The notes beneath the pieces are model-generated. The model saw nothing but the letters and a program-made list of their open reading frames with translations, did not search any database and was not told the origin of the DNA. 20,984 bases of DNA from Candidatus Beckwithbacteria bacterium (lineage in GTDB: Bacteria; Patescibacteriota; Microgenomatia; UBA1400; CG1-02-47-37), in assembly GCA_030699295.1 (NCBI GenBank), contig JAUYJQ010000043.1:1-20984 (forward strand), read 5' to 3'. The position numbers were made by a program, and so were the translations under genes. Positions 1 through 5,612 of the stretch are shown one piece after another. Position 1 is the stretch's first letter, and every line of letters begins with the position of its first letter.

Positions 1-1116
1 CTGGACTCGAACCGGCATAATGATGTGCAACCAGGAAGAATCGCCGGGGATCTTAAACAGGCCGGGACTTAAGGGGCCGGAACATTCTAAAGATAAAGAC
101 TTGGCTTTAGTGGCCGCCAGCATTTCCAAAAGATAGCGGGAGTTAAAAGCCACCTCACTGTCGTCGCCGGTGGTTTTGGCCTCGACGCCGACTTCGTTTT
201 CCCCCACCTGGGGGGCGTTGGCCGAAATGGTCAGGCCGCGGGAGTTAATTTTAAACTTAACAATGTTGGCGCTGTCCCGGGCAAACACCGCTGCCGCTTT
301 AACTGCCTGGCGCAGTTCATCGCAGCCCACCTCCAGCTTGGTGCCTGCATTTTTAGGAATAATCTTGTCAAAGTCCGGGTACTCACCCTCCAGTAACCGG
401 GTGACAATTTCCAAGTTGGTCAAAGAAAAAATCAACTGTTTTTCCTCGTCGGTCGGGGCCAAGATCAGCTCGTCGCTTGAATCAAAATCCAGGCTTCGGG
501 CCAGCTCGAGCAGTGCCCGTGCCGGCACAACTAAGGTTTTTTTAACCGTTCTGGCTTTAAACTGGTTGACGGTTTTAACACTTAGCCGGTAACCGTCGGT
601 GGCCGCCAGGCGTAATCCGGTCGGACAAATCTCCACTTTAACGCCGGTAAAGATTGGCCTGGAATCGTCCACCCCGGCCGCCACCGCGGCTTGTTCGACC
701 GCTTCTTTAATTAATGCCTTTTTGAGCTTGATTTCCCCCTTGGCCGTTTTGCCTTTGAGGCTGGGTACGTCAGGATACTCGTCGGCGCCCATGCCGTTGA
801 CCGTGGCTTTAAACTGACCGCAGGCCAGCTTCAGTTTGTCGCCGTCCAGCTCTAAATTAACTGTTTCCTGAGGCAGGGTGGCCACCAATTCGGTTAAAAC
901 CCTGGCCGGCACCGTGGTTTTCCCCTTGGTTTCGGTCTTGGCTGCCAGCCAAACCGACACCCCGGTTTCCAGATTGGTGCTGGTTAGTTTTAATTTGCCC
1001 GGTTCGGCCACCATTAAAATATTGGATAAAATCGGCAGCTGGGCCCGGTTGGCAATTGTCCGACCAACAATGCCGACGCCTTTGTTTAAATTTTCCTGAA
1101 GTAAAGATACTTTCAT
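1..1116 (-). CDS. dnaN: DNA polymerase III sliding clamp (beta subunit), cut just before its stop
   Basis: The beta clamp encircles DNA as a ring and tethers the replicative polymerase. Reading the minus strand from the ATG at 1116 gives 372 sense codons up to the window edge. The N-terminus reads MKVSLLQENLNKGVGIVGRT, followed by the family pattern QLPILSNILMVAEPGKLKLT. Further on come the domain-junction patterns NGMGADEYPDVPSL and ATDGYRLS, then LLEGEYPDFDKIIP. The C-terminus HIIMPVRVQ matches the conserved clamp ending (MPVRL-like). Only the stop and perhaps a few residues lie outside the window. The gene is co-oriented with dnaA across a 145-base origin-like spacer. Its own promoter is uncertain: TATAAG lies 3 bases before the ATG and TAAACT 8 bases before it. 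Identification is secure from sequence length and all three repeated clamp domains. Confidence 0.96.
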   Translation of the reverse strand, partial: MKVSLLQENLNKGVGIVGRTIANRAQLPILSNILMVAEPGKLKLTSTNLETGVSVWLAAKTETKGKTTVPARVLTELVATLPQETVNLELDGDKLKLACGQFKATVNGMGADEYPDVPSLKGKTAKGEIKLKKALIKEAVEQAAVAAGVDDSRPIFTGVKVEICPTGLRLAATDGYRLSVKTVNQFKARTVKKTLVVPARALLELARSLDFDSSDELILAPTDEEKQLIFSLTNLEIVTRLLEGEYPDFDKIIPKNAGTKLEVGCDELRQAVKAAAVFARDSANIVKFKINSRGLTISANAPQVGENEVGVEAKTTGDDSEVAFNSRYLLEMLAATKAKSLSLECSGPLSPGLFKIPGDSSWLHIIMPVRVQ

Positions 1117-1232
1117 ATACTTATAGTTTAGTTAAATAGTAGTAGACTTAATAGCTTTGGTTGACAAGTTAATTATATGGGAAAAAACCAGCGGATAAAA
1201 TGGGGAAAACCCAGCTGAAATAGGGGTTAATT

Positions 1233-1241
1233 TGTGGATAA
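1233..1241 (-). promoter_or_regulatory. Perfect DnaA box
   Basis: The minus strand reads TTATCCACA, an exact match to the consensus DnaA-binding 9-mer, inside the dnaA-dnaN spacer. Confidence 0.75.
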
Positions 1242-1252
1242 TTTGGGACCCT

Positions 1253-1261
1253 TGTGGGTAA
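1253..1261 (-). promoter_or_regulatory. Near-consensus DnaA box next to the dnaA stop
   Basis: The minus strand reads TTACCCACA, one mismatch from TTATCCACA. It has the same orientation as the perfect box 20 bases away (start to start) and touches the dnaA stop codon. Confidence 0.5.
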
Positions 1262-2662
1262 CTATCGGGACTTGTCCACATACAGCGCCTTTCTGATAGC
1301 AGTGACATCGAAGCGGAGCTTTTCTGATTGGGGCAATAACCGGGCAATTTTTTCCTGGCCGTGAAGAATGGTGGAGTGATCCCGGCCGCCCAAAATCCGG
1401 CCCACTTCACTTAATGGCAGCTGAAGCTCTTTGCGCAGCAAATACATGGTTATTTGCCGGGCCATGGCAATGGTTTTTAAGCGCCGGTCGCCGTAAAGGG
1501 CCGAGGGCTTGATTTGGAAATAATCAGCCACCCGGGTAACCACCTGCCTTGGATTGATCCTGGTTTTTAAGGCCTCGGCCTCGCCGTTAAACTTGTTAAG
1601 CAGGGCCATAGCCAGTTCTTCGGTGATCGGCTCTTTTCTCAGAGTGACCTCGCTGTTTAATTTCATCAATACTCCTTCGAGCTTCCGGGTTGACTCGACG
1701 TTGGCGGCAATCACTTGGGCCACGCGCATCGGCAAATCGATTTTTTTTAAACCGGCCTTTATCAGCAAGATGGCGGTTCTAAGCTCAAATCCGGCCGGCT
1801 GAATGTCCACGCTTAGGCCGGCTTCGAACCGGGACAACAAGCGCGGCTCCAGGCCCTCGATGTCACTGGGCTGGCGGTCGCTGGTCAAGACCACCTGGCC
1901 GCCGTTTTTTTGCACCGCGTTAAAGGTGTGGAAAAACTCTTCCTGAATGCCGGACTTGCCGGCAATAAACTGGACATCGTCTAATAACAACACCCGGGCC
2001 TGGCGGTATTTTTGCCGGAAAGACGGCGTGGTTTTGTTTTTGATGGCTTCGATAATTTCATTAGTAAACTCTTCGCCGGTGCAAAAAACTACCGAGGCGT
2101 GGGGGTTTTTAATCAAGACGTTGTGGCCGACCGCCTGCATTAGGTGAGTTTTACCCACCCCGACACCGCCGTAGATAAATACCAGCGGGTAAATTTCGCC
2201 CGGTTTTTTAGCCGCCGTCCGGGCGGCGGCGTGAGCCACTTCATTACTGGTAGACACGGCAAAGTTATCAAAAGTCATGCCGAAAACTAAGCCGGACTTG
2301 ATGACTGCTTGCTGGTAGGCCTCGCGGCCGAGCTTTTTGGTATCCAGGGAAAATAAGTCGTCTTGGGACCCACCCCCCCCATTAAGATTGGCGGCGGCTG
2401 GTTTTTGATGGATTTCTAAGGCCACCTCGCACTTATTCTTTAATAGTTTTTCGGCCGCGGTCTGGATTTGGCCAATGTAGCGCTCGCCCACTTGGTGTTT
2501 GTGAAACACCGACGGGCAGCCCAAAAGCAACAGCTGTTTTTTAGGACGAACCCGGTTAAGGGCCAGGCAGGATATGGGTTTGATCCAGGTGGCAAAATTA
2601 CCCGGAGACAAGTTGAGCTCAAGGTCGGCTAATATTCCCGGCCACAAGGCGTTTTTATCCAT
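1262..2662 (-). CDS. dnaA: Chromosomal replication initiator DnaA
   Basis: This AAA+ protein binds DnaA boxes and melts the origin. At 466 aa it is of normal length. Domain I spans about residues 1-85. Domain II is a short linker with a Gly run near residue 95. Domain III carries Walker A GGVGVGKT (165-172), Walker B LLLDDVQF (225-232) and the arginine-finger region LEPRLLSRFEAG (271-282). Domain IV has the DNA-binding signature GGRDHSTILHG (425-435). The ATG at 2662 is chosen because the protein begins with a typical domain I helix and a TTGACA promoter lies just upstream. A perfect DnaA box lies between the -35 and -10 of that promoter, which suggests autorepression. The gene is divergent from rpmH and upstream of dnaN on the same strand. 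Confidence 0.98.
   Translation of the reverse strand: MDKNALWPGILADLELNLSPGNFATWIKPISCLALNRVRPKKQLLLLGCPSVFHKHQVGERYIGQIQTAAEKLLKNKCEVALEIHQKPAAANLNGGGGSQDDLFSLDTKKLGREAYQQAVIKSGLVFGMTFDNFAVSTSNEVAHAAARTAAKKPGEIYPLVFIYGGVGVGKTHLMQAVGHNVLIKNPHASVVFCTGEEFTNEIIEAIKNKTTPSFRQKYRQARVLLLDDVQFIAGKSGIQEEFFHTFNAVQKNGGQVVLTSDRQPSDIEGLEPRLLSRFEAGLSVDIQPAGFELRTAILLIKAGLKKIDLPMRVAQVIAANVESTRKLEGVLMKLNSEVTLRKEPITEELAMALLNKFNGEAEALKTRINPRQVVTRVADYFQIKPSALYGDRRLKTIAMARQITMYLLRKELQLPLSEVGRILGGRDHSTILHGQEKIARLLPQSEKLRFDVTAIRKALYVDKSR
2373..2380. repeat. Eight-base C/G homopolymer inside dnaA
   Basis: A run of eight C on the plus strand (eight G in the coding strand) encodes the glycine run in the flexible linker domain II of DnaA. 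Such tracts are prone to slippage and to sequencing error. Confidence 0.9.
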
Positions 2663-2667
2663 AGCTT

Positions 2668-2697
2668 AAAATAAAACAGTTATCCACACCCTGTCAA
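2668..2697 (-). promoter_or_regulatory. dnaA promoter with embedded DnaA box
   Basis: On the minus strand a perfect -35 TTGACA (2692-2697) is followed after 18 bases by TATTTT (2668-2673), five bases before the dnaA ATG. A perfect DnaA box (plus strand TTATCCACA, 2680-2688) fills the spacer, so DnaA binding would block RNA polymerase. The -10 match is only 4 of 6. Confidence 0.6.
2680..2688 (+). promoter_or_regulatory. Perfect DnaA box in dnaA promoter
   Basis: TTATCCACA on the plus strand lies between the proposed -35 and -10 of dnaA. It is likely an autoregulatory site and possibly a second cluster of the origin. Confidence 0.7.
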
Positions 2698-2719
2698 CAC
2701 CTAAAATTTGTGCTACAAT
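2691..2719 (+). promoter_or_regulatory. rpmH operon promoter, probably leaderless
   Basis: An extended -10 TGCTACAAT (2711-2719) lies 17 bases downstream of CTGTCA (2691-2696, 4 of 6 match to TTGACA). Seven bases separate the -10 from the rpmH ATG, so the transcript should begin at or next to the start codon. The -35 overlaps the -35 of the divergent dnaA promoter. Confidence 0.65.
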
Positions 2720-2726
2720 TAATTTT

Positions 2727-2864
2727 ATGCCTAAGAGAACTTATCAACCGAGTAAAACCCGCCGTCGCCGAAAGTTTGGCTTTCGGGCCAGGTTAAAAAC
2801 CAAGTCCGGCCGCCGGGTGTTAAAGCGGCGCCAGTTAAAGGGCCGGAAACTGTTGGCTCATTAG
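2727..2864 (+). CDS. rpmH: 50S ribosomal protein L34
   Basis: This 45-residue, very basic protein of the large ribosomal subunit begins MPKRTYQPSKTRRRRKFGFR and ends in GRKLLAH. It matches the L34 family pattern (KRTYQPS, then the Arg/Lys-rich GFRARLKTKSGRRVLKRR) at the usual length. Its place, divergent from dnaA and immediately before rnpA (two bases between stop and start), is the classical bacterial arrangement. The ATG follows an extended -10 by only seven bases, with no room for a ribosome-binding site. The identification is certain from sequence. Confidence 0.98.
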   Translation: MPKRTYQPSKTRRRRKFGFRARLKTKSGRRVLKRRQLKGRKLLAH

Positions 2865-2866
2865 CC

Positions 2867-3145
2867 ATGCTCTCGCGGCGCTTCCGCCTGCCCGGTTATT
2901 GCCTCCCCCGGGTATTAGGCGGGCAGACAATTTTTAATGAAGCCAACCTGGTGATTAAGGTCCTCCCCAATCAACTCAAATTTGGCCGGGTGGCAGTGGT
3001 GATCTCTGCCAAGTTTTTACCGCTGGCGGTCAAGCGCAACCGCCTCAAGCGCCAATTAACTGCCGTAATTGACCCGGCTAAAATTGCTCCGGGGTTTGAC
3101 TTTGTGGTTTTAGTCAGGCGGGCCCGTGGTACAATTAAACAATGA
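2867..3145 (+). CDS. rnpA: Ribonuclease P protein component, short form
   Basis: This small basic protein assists the RNase P RNA in trimming tRNA 5' ends. At 92 aa it is shorter than the usual 110-120. The RNA-binding signature VKRNRLKRQL is present at about residues 54-63, preceded by the strand VAVVISAKFLPLA and followed by DFVVLVRRARG. The C-terminal helix found in longer homologues is missing, and the reading frame ends soon after FVVLVRRARG. The start ATG lies two bases after the rpmH stop. The stop overlaps the next ATG (ATGA), and the last codons contain a promoter-like TGGTACAAT for that next gene. Whether the short end is normal for the lineage or results from insertion of the following gene pair is open. 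Confidence 0.9.
   Translation: MLSRRFRLPGYCLPRVLGGQTIFNEANLVIKVLPNQLKFGRVAVVISAKFLPLAVKRNRLKRQLTAVIDPAKIAPGFDFVVLVRRARGTIKQ
3127..3135 (+). promoter_or_regulatory. Extended -10 for the inserted gene pair
   Basis: TGGTACAAT inside the rnpA 3' end lies six bases before the ATG at 3142. It is nearly identical to the rpmH element (TGCTACAAT). It would give the DUF5678-like/protease pair its own leaderless transcript in addition to readthrough from rpmH. Confidence 0.5.
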
Positions 3146-3339
3146 AAGCAAAAGACTGGACCAACCTCCACCCTCAATATGCCGGCCAATGGGTGGCTTT
3201 TGCAGAAGATGAAGAAACAGTTGTCGCCGCCGCCAAATCCCTAAAGACGACTATAAACCAAGCGAAGAAATTGGGGATTATTGCGCCGCCGGTTTTTAAG
3301 GTGCCGCAAGAGATGCTGCCGTATGTTGGCGCCATCTAA
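3142..3339 (+). CDS. Small DUF5678-like protein
   Basis: This is a 65-residue soluble protein of unknown function. It contains the pattern GQWVAFAEDEETVVAAAKSL, then a helix TTINQAKKLGI, then PPVFKVPQEM. This resembles the DUF5678 family, whose members share a W-V-A-x-x-x-D core and a Lys-rich helix. Homologues are often found next to retropepsin-like proteases (recalled, not checked), and here such a gene follows with a 17-base overlap. No signal peptide or membrane segment is visible. It overlaps rnpA by an ATGA. It may act as a partner or substrate of the protease, but no reaction can be assigned. The family assignment is from memory of the pattern and is moderate. Confidence 0.7.
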   Translation: MKAKDWTNLHPQYAGQWVAFAEDEETVVAAAKSLKTTINQAKKLGIIAPPVFKVPQEMLPYVGAI

Positions 3340-3763
3340 AATTAACTTTCCTTATAAAGAGTTTAAGGTTAGACCTTTTCCGAATTCGTCACGGGAAATT
3401 TCTCTGTTTAGACCGATTATTCCAGTAACGATCATTAAATACTCCAAGTTGGTAAGATTCGAGGCATTGATCGATTCTGGGGCGGATTTTAATATCTTCC
3501 ACGGTGACGTTGCCGCCTACTTGGGCCTTAAATTAACCGCCGGGTCGCGGCGCAATATTGCCGGCATCAGCCGGGGCAAAATCAAAGGTTACGAACATAG
3601 GGTTAAATTACTGGTTAATTCTTTTTCTTACCAGACAAAAATTACTTTTTCCAACGAACTGCCCAGTAACGCCATTGCGGTTTTAGGCAACAGCGGTTTT
3701 TTTGACAAATTTAGAGTATTACTAGATCTTAAGAATAGAACCATCGATTTGCGGCCACAATGA
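3323..3763 (+). CDS. Retropepsin-like aspartic protease (clan AA)
   Basis: This single-domain aspartic protease of about 146 aa would act as a homodimer, as retropepsins do. The catalytic motif is ALIDSGADFNIF (Asp51-Ser-Gly-Ala), preceded by a strand FRPIIPVTI. The second family landmark, hydrophobic-hydrophobic-Gly, is AVLGNSGFFDKFRV (119-132), followed by the closing strand KNRTIDLRP. No signal peptide or membrane helix is visible, so it is probably cytoplasmic. The frame stays open upstream to 3281, but that part is Arg/Cys-rich and overlaps the preceding gene, so the ATG at 3323 is preferred. It overlaps yidD by an ATGA. Its place within the rpmH-yidC cluster is unusual. The target protein is unknown. 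Confidence 0.82.
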   Translation: MLAPSKINFPYKEFKVRPFPNSSREISLFRPIIPVTIIKYSKLVRFEALIDSGADFNIFHGDVAAYLGLKLTAGSRRNIAGISRGKIKGYEHRVKLLVNSFSYQTKITFSNELPSNAIAVLGNSGFFDKFRVLLDLKNRTIDLRPQ

Positions 3764-3960
3764 GGCGGATTTTACTCCGGTTGATCCGTTTTTACCAAAA
3801 AATGCCGCGGGCGTACTCCTGCCGCTTTGTCCCCACCTGCTCTGAGTATAGTTATCAGGTAATTGCCAAATATGGTATATTAAGAGGTAGCCTCTTGGGA
3901 ATCAAGAGGATTTTTAAATGCCACCCCTGGTCTAAGGGAGGAGTCGACAATGTGGTTTAG
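3760..3960 (+). CDS. yidD: Membrane protein insertion efficiency factor YidD
   Basis: This 66-residue membrane-associated protein aids insertion by YidC. The family hallmarks are LIRFYQKMP near the N-terminus, the cysteine motif SCRFVPTCSEYS, GILRGSLLGIKRI, and the ending CHPWSKGGVDNV (normally CHPWxxGGxDPVP). The length is slightly below the usual 70-85 aa. It overlaps the protease gene by an ATGA and its last codons carry the strong ribosome-binding site of yidC, which starts 11 bases before the yidD stop. Translational coupling with yidC is therefore likely. Confidence 0.95.
   Translation: MRRILLRLIRFYQKMPRAYSCRFVPTCSEYSYQVIAKYGILRGSLLGIKRIFKCHPWSKGGVDNVV
3934..3943 (+). promoter_or_regulatory. 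Strong Shine-Dalgarno site for yidC
   Basis: AAGGGAGGAG lies six bases before the yidC ATG, inside the yidD coding sequence. It fixes the yidC start and is the only strong Shine-Dalgarno sequence noticed in the window. Confidence 0.85.
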
Positions 3961-4744
3961 TTTATTTTATCAACCGTTAGTCAACGCCCTGATTTTTTCA
4001 TATAACCTCCTGGGAGGAAGCCTGGGCTGGGCGATTATCGGCTTGACTGTGGCCATCCGCCTGATTTTGACCCCCCTGACTTTACCGTCGCTAAAATCCG
4101 CCCAAAAATTAAAAGAACTTCAGCCGGAACTGGCTAAGCTCAAGGAAAAATTTGGAGGCGACAAGCAAGCCTGGGCGAAAAAACAACTGGAGTTTTACCA
4201 AAGCCGCGGCGTCAACCCGGCCGCCGGCTGTTTACCCCAAATCGTTCAAATCGTGATTTTAATTGCCTTGTTTCAGGCTTTTAACCAGGTTTTGACCCAA
4301 AATGGCAACGTGGCCGAAGGCCTCAACAAGATTTTATACTCCCCTTTACAACTGTCCTCAGACGCGGTCATCAACAACCGTTTTGCCTACCTTAATTTAA
4401 CCCAGCCAGATTTATTTACCATTCCGGCAATTAAGCTGTTTGGGTTTACCCTGGATAAATTCCCCGGCATTTTCCTGCTGCTGGCGGCCGTGACTCAGTT
4501 TATTTCTTCCAAGCTGATGCTGCCGGCAGTCAACAAGGCCAAAGCAGTGGCGGAAAAAACCAAGGGTCAAAGCGACGACATGGCCGCGGCCATGCAGAAA
4601 CAAATGCTCTACCTGATGCCTTTAATGACCCTATTTATCGGTTTTAAATTTGCCTCAGGGCTGGTGTTATACTGGCTGACTTTTTCAGCTATCATGCTGG
4701 TGCAGCAACTACTTTTAAACAATGGACAAACTAAAAAAACTTAG
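3950..4744 (+). CDS. yidC: Membrane protein insertase YidC
   Basis: YidC inserts proteins into the cytoplasmic membrane. The 264-aa product has the short Gram-positive/CPR architecture without the large periplasmic domain. TM1 (about 25-44) carries the groove arginine Arg37 in LTVAIRLILTPLTLP. A cytoplasmic Lys-rich coiled hairpin follows (about 50-85, LKELQPELAKLKEKFGG), with FYQSRGVNPAAGCLPQIVQ leading into TM2. Further hydrophobic segments lie at about 160-185 and 225-255. No lipobox cysteine is seen in the first 20 residues. The start is fixed by a strong ribosome-binding site within yidD. The 3' end overlaps khpB by 23 bases. Confidence 0.96.
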   Translation: MWFSLFYQPLVNALIFSYNLLGGSLGWAIIGLTVAIRLILTPLTLPSLKSAQKLKELQPELAKLKEKFGGDKQAWAKKQLEFYQSRGVNPAAGCLPQIVQIVILIALFQAFNQVLTQNGNVAEGLNKILYSPLQLSSDAVINNRFAYLNLTQPDLFTIPAIKLFGFTLDKFPGIFLLLAAVTQFISSKLMLPAVNKAKAVAEKTKGQSDDMAAAMQKQMLYLMPLMTLFIGFKFASGLVLYWLTFSAIMLVQQLLLNNGQTKKT

Positions 4745-5189
4745 CCAGGAGTTGTTCCAACACCTGGGAGTTACCCCCAAGGCAATCAAGATTAACCAAG
4801 ATAAGGAGGCGGTCAGCCTGGACATAGACCTGCCTGACCAGGAGGCAGGGATTCTGATCGGCTACCATGGCGAAACCATTGCCGCCCTGCAGCTTTTATT
4901 AAACATGATGCTGTATAAGCAAACCGGCGAGTGGGTCAAGCTGGTGGTCAACATCGGTGACTATCGGGAAAAACGAACCGATTACTTAACTTTTTTGGCG
5001 CAAGAGACGGCGGTTAAAGTGGTTGAATCCGGCGAGCCGCTGGCGCTTTACAACCTAAACCCCTTTGAAAGACGGATCGTCCACATGGCTTTGGGCGAGA
5101 AAAAAGAGGTGATGACCGAGTCGCAGGGCGAGGGCAAGAATCGGTTTTTAGTTGTGTCTCCCGCCGCGGCCGCGGGGCCGGCCAAATGA
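4722..5189 (+). CDS. khpB: KH/R3H RNA-binding protein KhpB (Jag)
   Basis: This is a cytoplasmic RNA-binding protein of 155 aa. It has a KH domain with the GxxG loop in GILIGYHGETIAALQ (GYHG at 47-50). An R3H domain follows, NPFERRIVHMALGEKKEVMT (about 113-132) and the closing EGKNRFLVVSP. The N-terminal Jag domain of longer homologues is absent. Position directly after yidC is the conserved one, and the start lies inside the yidC end (23-base overlap), which argues for co-translation. The last four bases overlap the RNase H start. In other bacteria KhpB works with KhpA in RNA binding and in control of cell elongation; that role here is inferred. Confidence 0.93.
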   Translation: MDKLKKLSQELFQHLGVTPKAIKINQDKEAVSLDIDLPDQEAGILIGYHGETIAALQLLLNMMLYKQTGEWVKLVVNIGDYREKRTDYLTFLAQETAVKVVESGEPLALYNLNPFERRIVHMALGEKKEVMTESQGEGKNRFLVVSPAAAAGPAK

Positions 5190-5602
5190 GCGGGGATTTA
5201 AGCATTTTTACAGATGGTGGGGCGCGGGGTAATCCCGGCCCGGCGGCCATCGGCGTGGTGGTCAAAAATAGGCAGGGGAAAACCATTCATCAATTCGGTC
5301 GGACGATCGGCGAGACCACCAATAACGTGGCTGAGTATCAAGCGGTGATTAGTGCTTTAAAGTGGCTTTGCTCCCGGCCACAGGCCGATCAGCCCGAGGC
5401 TGTAAATTTTTATATCGACTCAACCTTGATTGTTCACCAAATTAAAGGGGAGTGGAAAATAAAACTACCTCATTTAAGACAATTGGTCGAGCGGGCGCAT
5501 CAACTCGAGCCCAAGCTGATAGCGATTACTTATACTGTCATACCCCGGGAAAAAAATGCCGACGCCGACGCCTTGGTTAACCAAGCCCTCGATAAGTGCT
5601 AG
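5186..5602 (+). CDS. rnhA: Ribonuclease HI-family protein
   Basis: RNase H cleaves the RNA strand of RNA:DNA hybrids, such as Okazaki primers and R-loops. The 138-aa product keeps all four acidic metal-binding residues: Asp10 in FTDGGARGNPG, Glu50 in NNVAEYQAV, Asp78 in FYIDSTLIV and Asp128 in NADADALVNQAL. The basic handle region of E. coli RNase HI seems shortened, as in the RnhA-like type of many Gram-positives. The gene overlaps khpB by an ATGA and closes the rpmH operon. Its stop codon TAG lies inside the -10 box (TAGAAT) of the next gene. Confidence 0.93.
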   Translation: MSGDLSIFTDGGARGNPGPAAIGVVVKNRQGKTIHQFGRTIGETTNNVAEYQAVISALKWLCSRPQADQPEAVNFYIDSTLIVHQIKGEWKIKLPHLRQLVERAHQLEPKLIAITYTVIPREKNADADALVNQALDKC

Positions 5603-5605
5603 AAT
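5597..5605 (+). promoter_or_regulatory. Extended -10 for the SDR-DUF4012 gene
   Basis: TGCTAGAAT overlaps the rnhA stop and lies seven bases before the ATG at 5613. The TGn extension equals that of the rpmH element. It supports 5613 as the start and a leaderless mRNA. Confidence 0.55.
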
Positions 5606-5612
5606 AAAACCA

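Larger units (their letters stand above)
1117..1261. other. oriC: Candidate replication origin (oriC) between dnaA and dnaN
   Basis: The spacer between dnaA and dnaN holds a perfect DnaA box (TTATCCACA on the minus strand, 1233-1241) and a one-mismatch box (TTACCCACA, minus, 1253-1261) that abuts the dnaA stop. Another one-mismatch box (TTGTCCACA, plus, 1272-1280) lies just inside the dnaA 3' end. The dnaN-proximal half (about 1117-1180) is visibly AT-rich and carries TAGTAGTAG at 1137-1145, which resembles a DnaA-trio of an unwinding element. Boxes beside dnaA and an AT-rich part beside dnaN match the layout of many bacterial origins. Origin function is inferred; GC skew was not computed. 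Confidence 0.65.

Noticed and set aside
1..20. tRNA T-arm-like GGTTCGAGTCC on the minus strand at the window edge
   Set aside because: It falls in the conserved MPVRVQ ending of DnaN, the flanking T-stem does not pair fully, and the rest of a tRNA would lie outside the window.
170..1099. Several plus-strand open frames opposite dnaN
   Set aside because: They are antisense to a clear beta clamp, have no recognisable domain and mirror the codon pattern of dnaN.
3281..3322. Upstream start of the retropepsin gene
   Set aside because: The added 14 residues are Arg/Cys-rich and come from bases coding the DUF5678-like protein; no family member is known to me with such an end.
5556..5612. Upstream ATG for the SDR-DUF4012 gene
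   Set aside because: The extra 19 residues overlap rnhA in another frame, look unlike any SDR N-terminus, and the promoter lies between this ATG and 5613.
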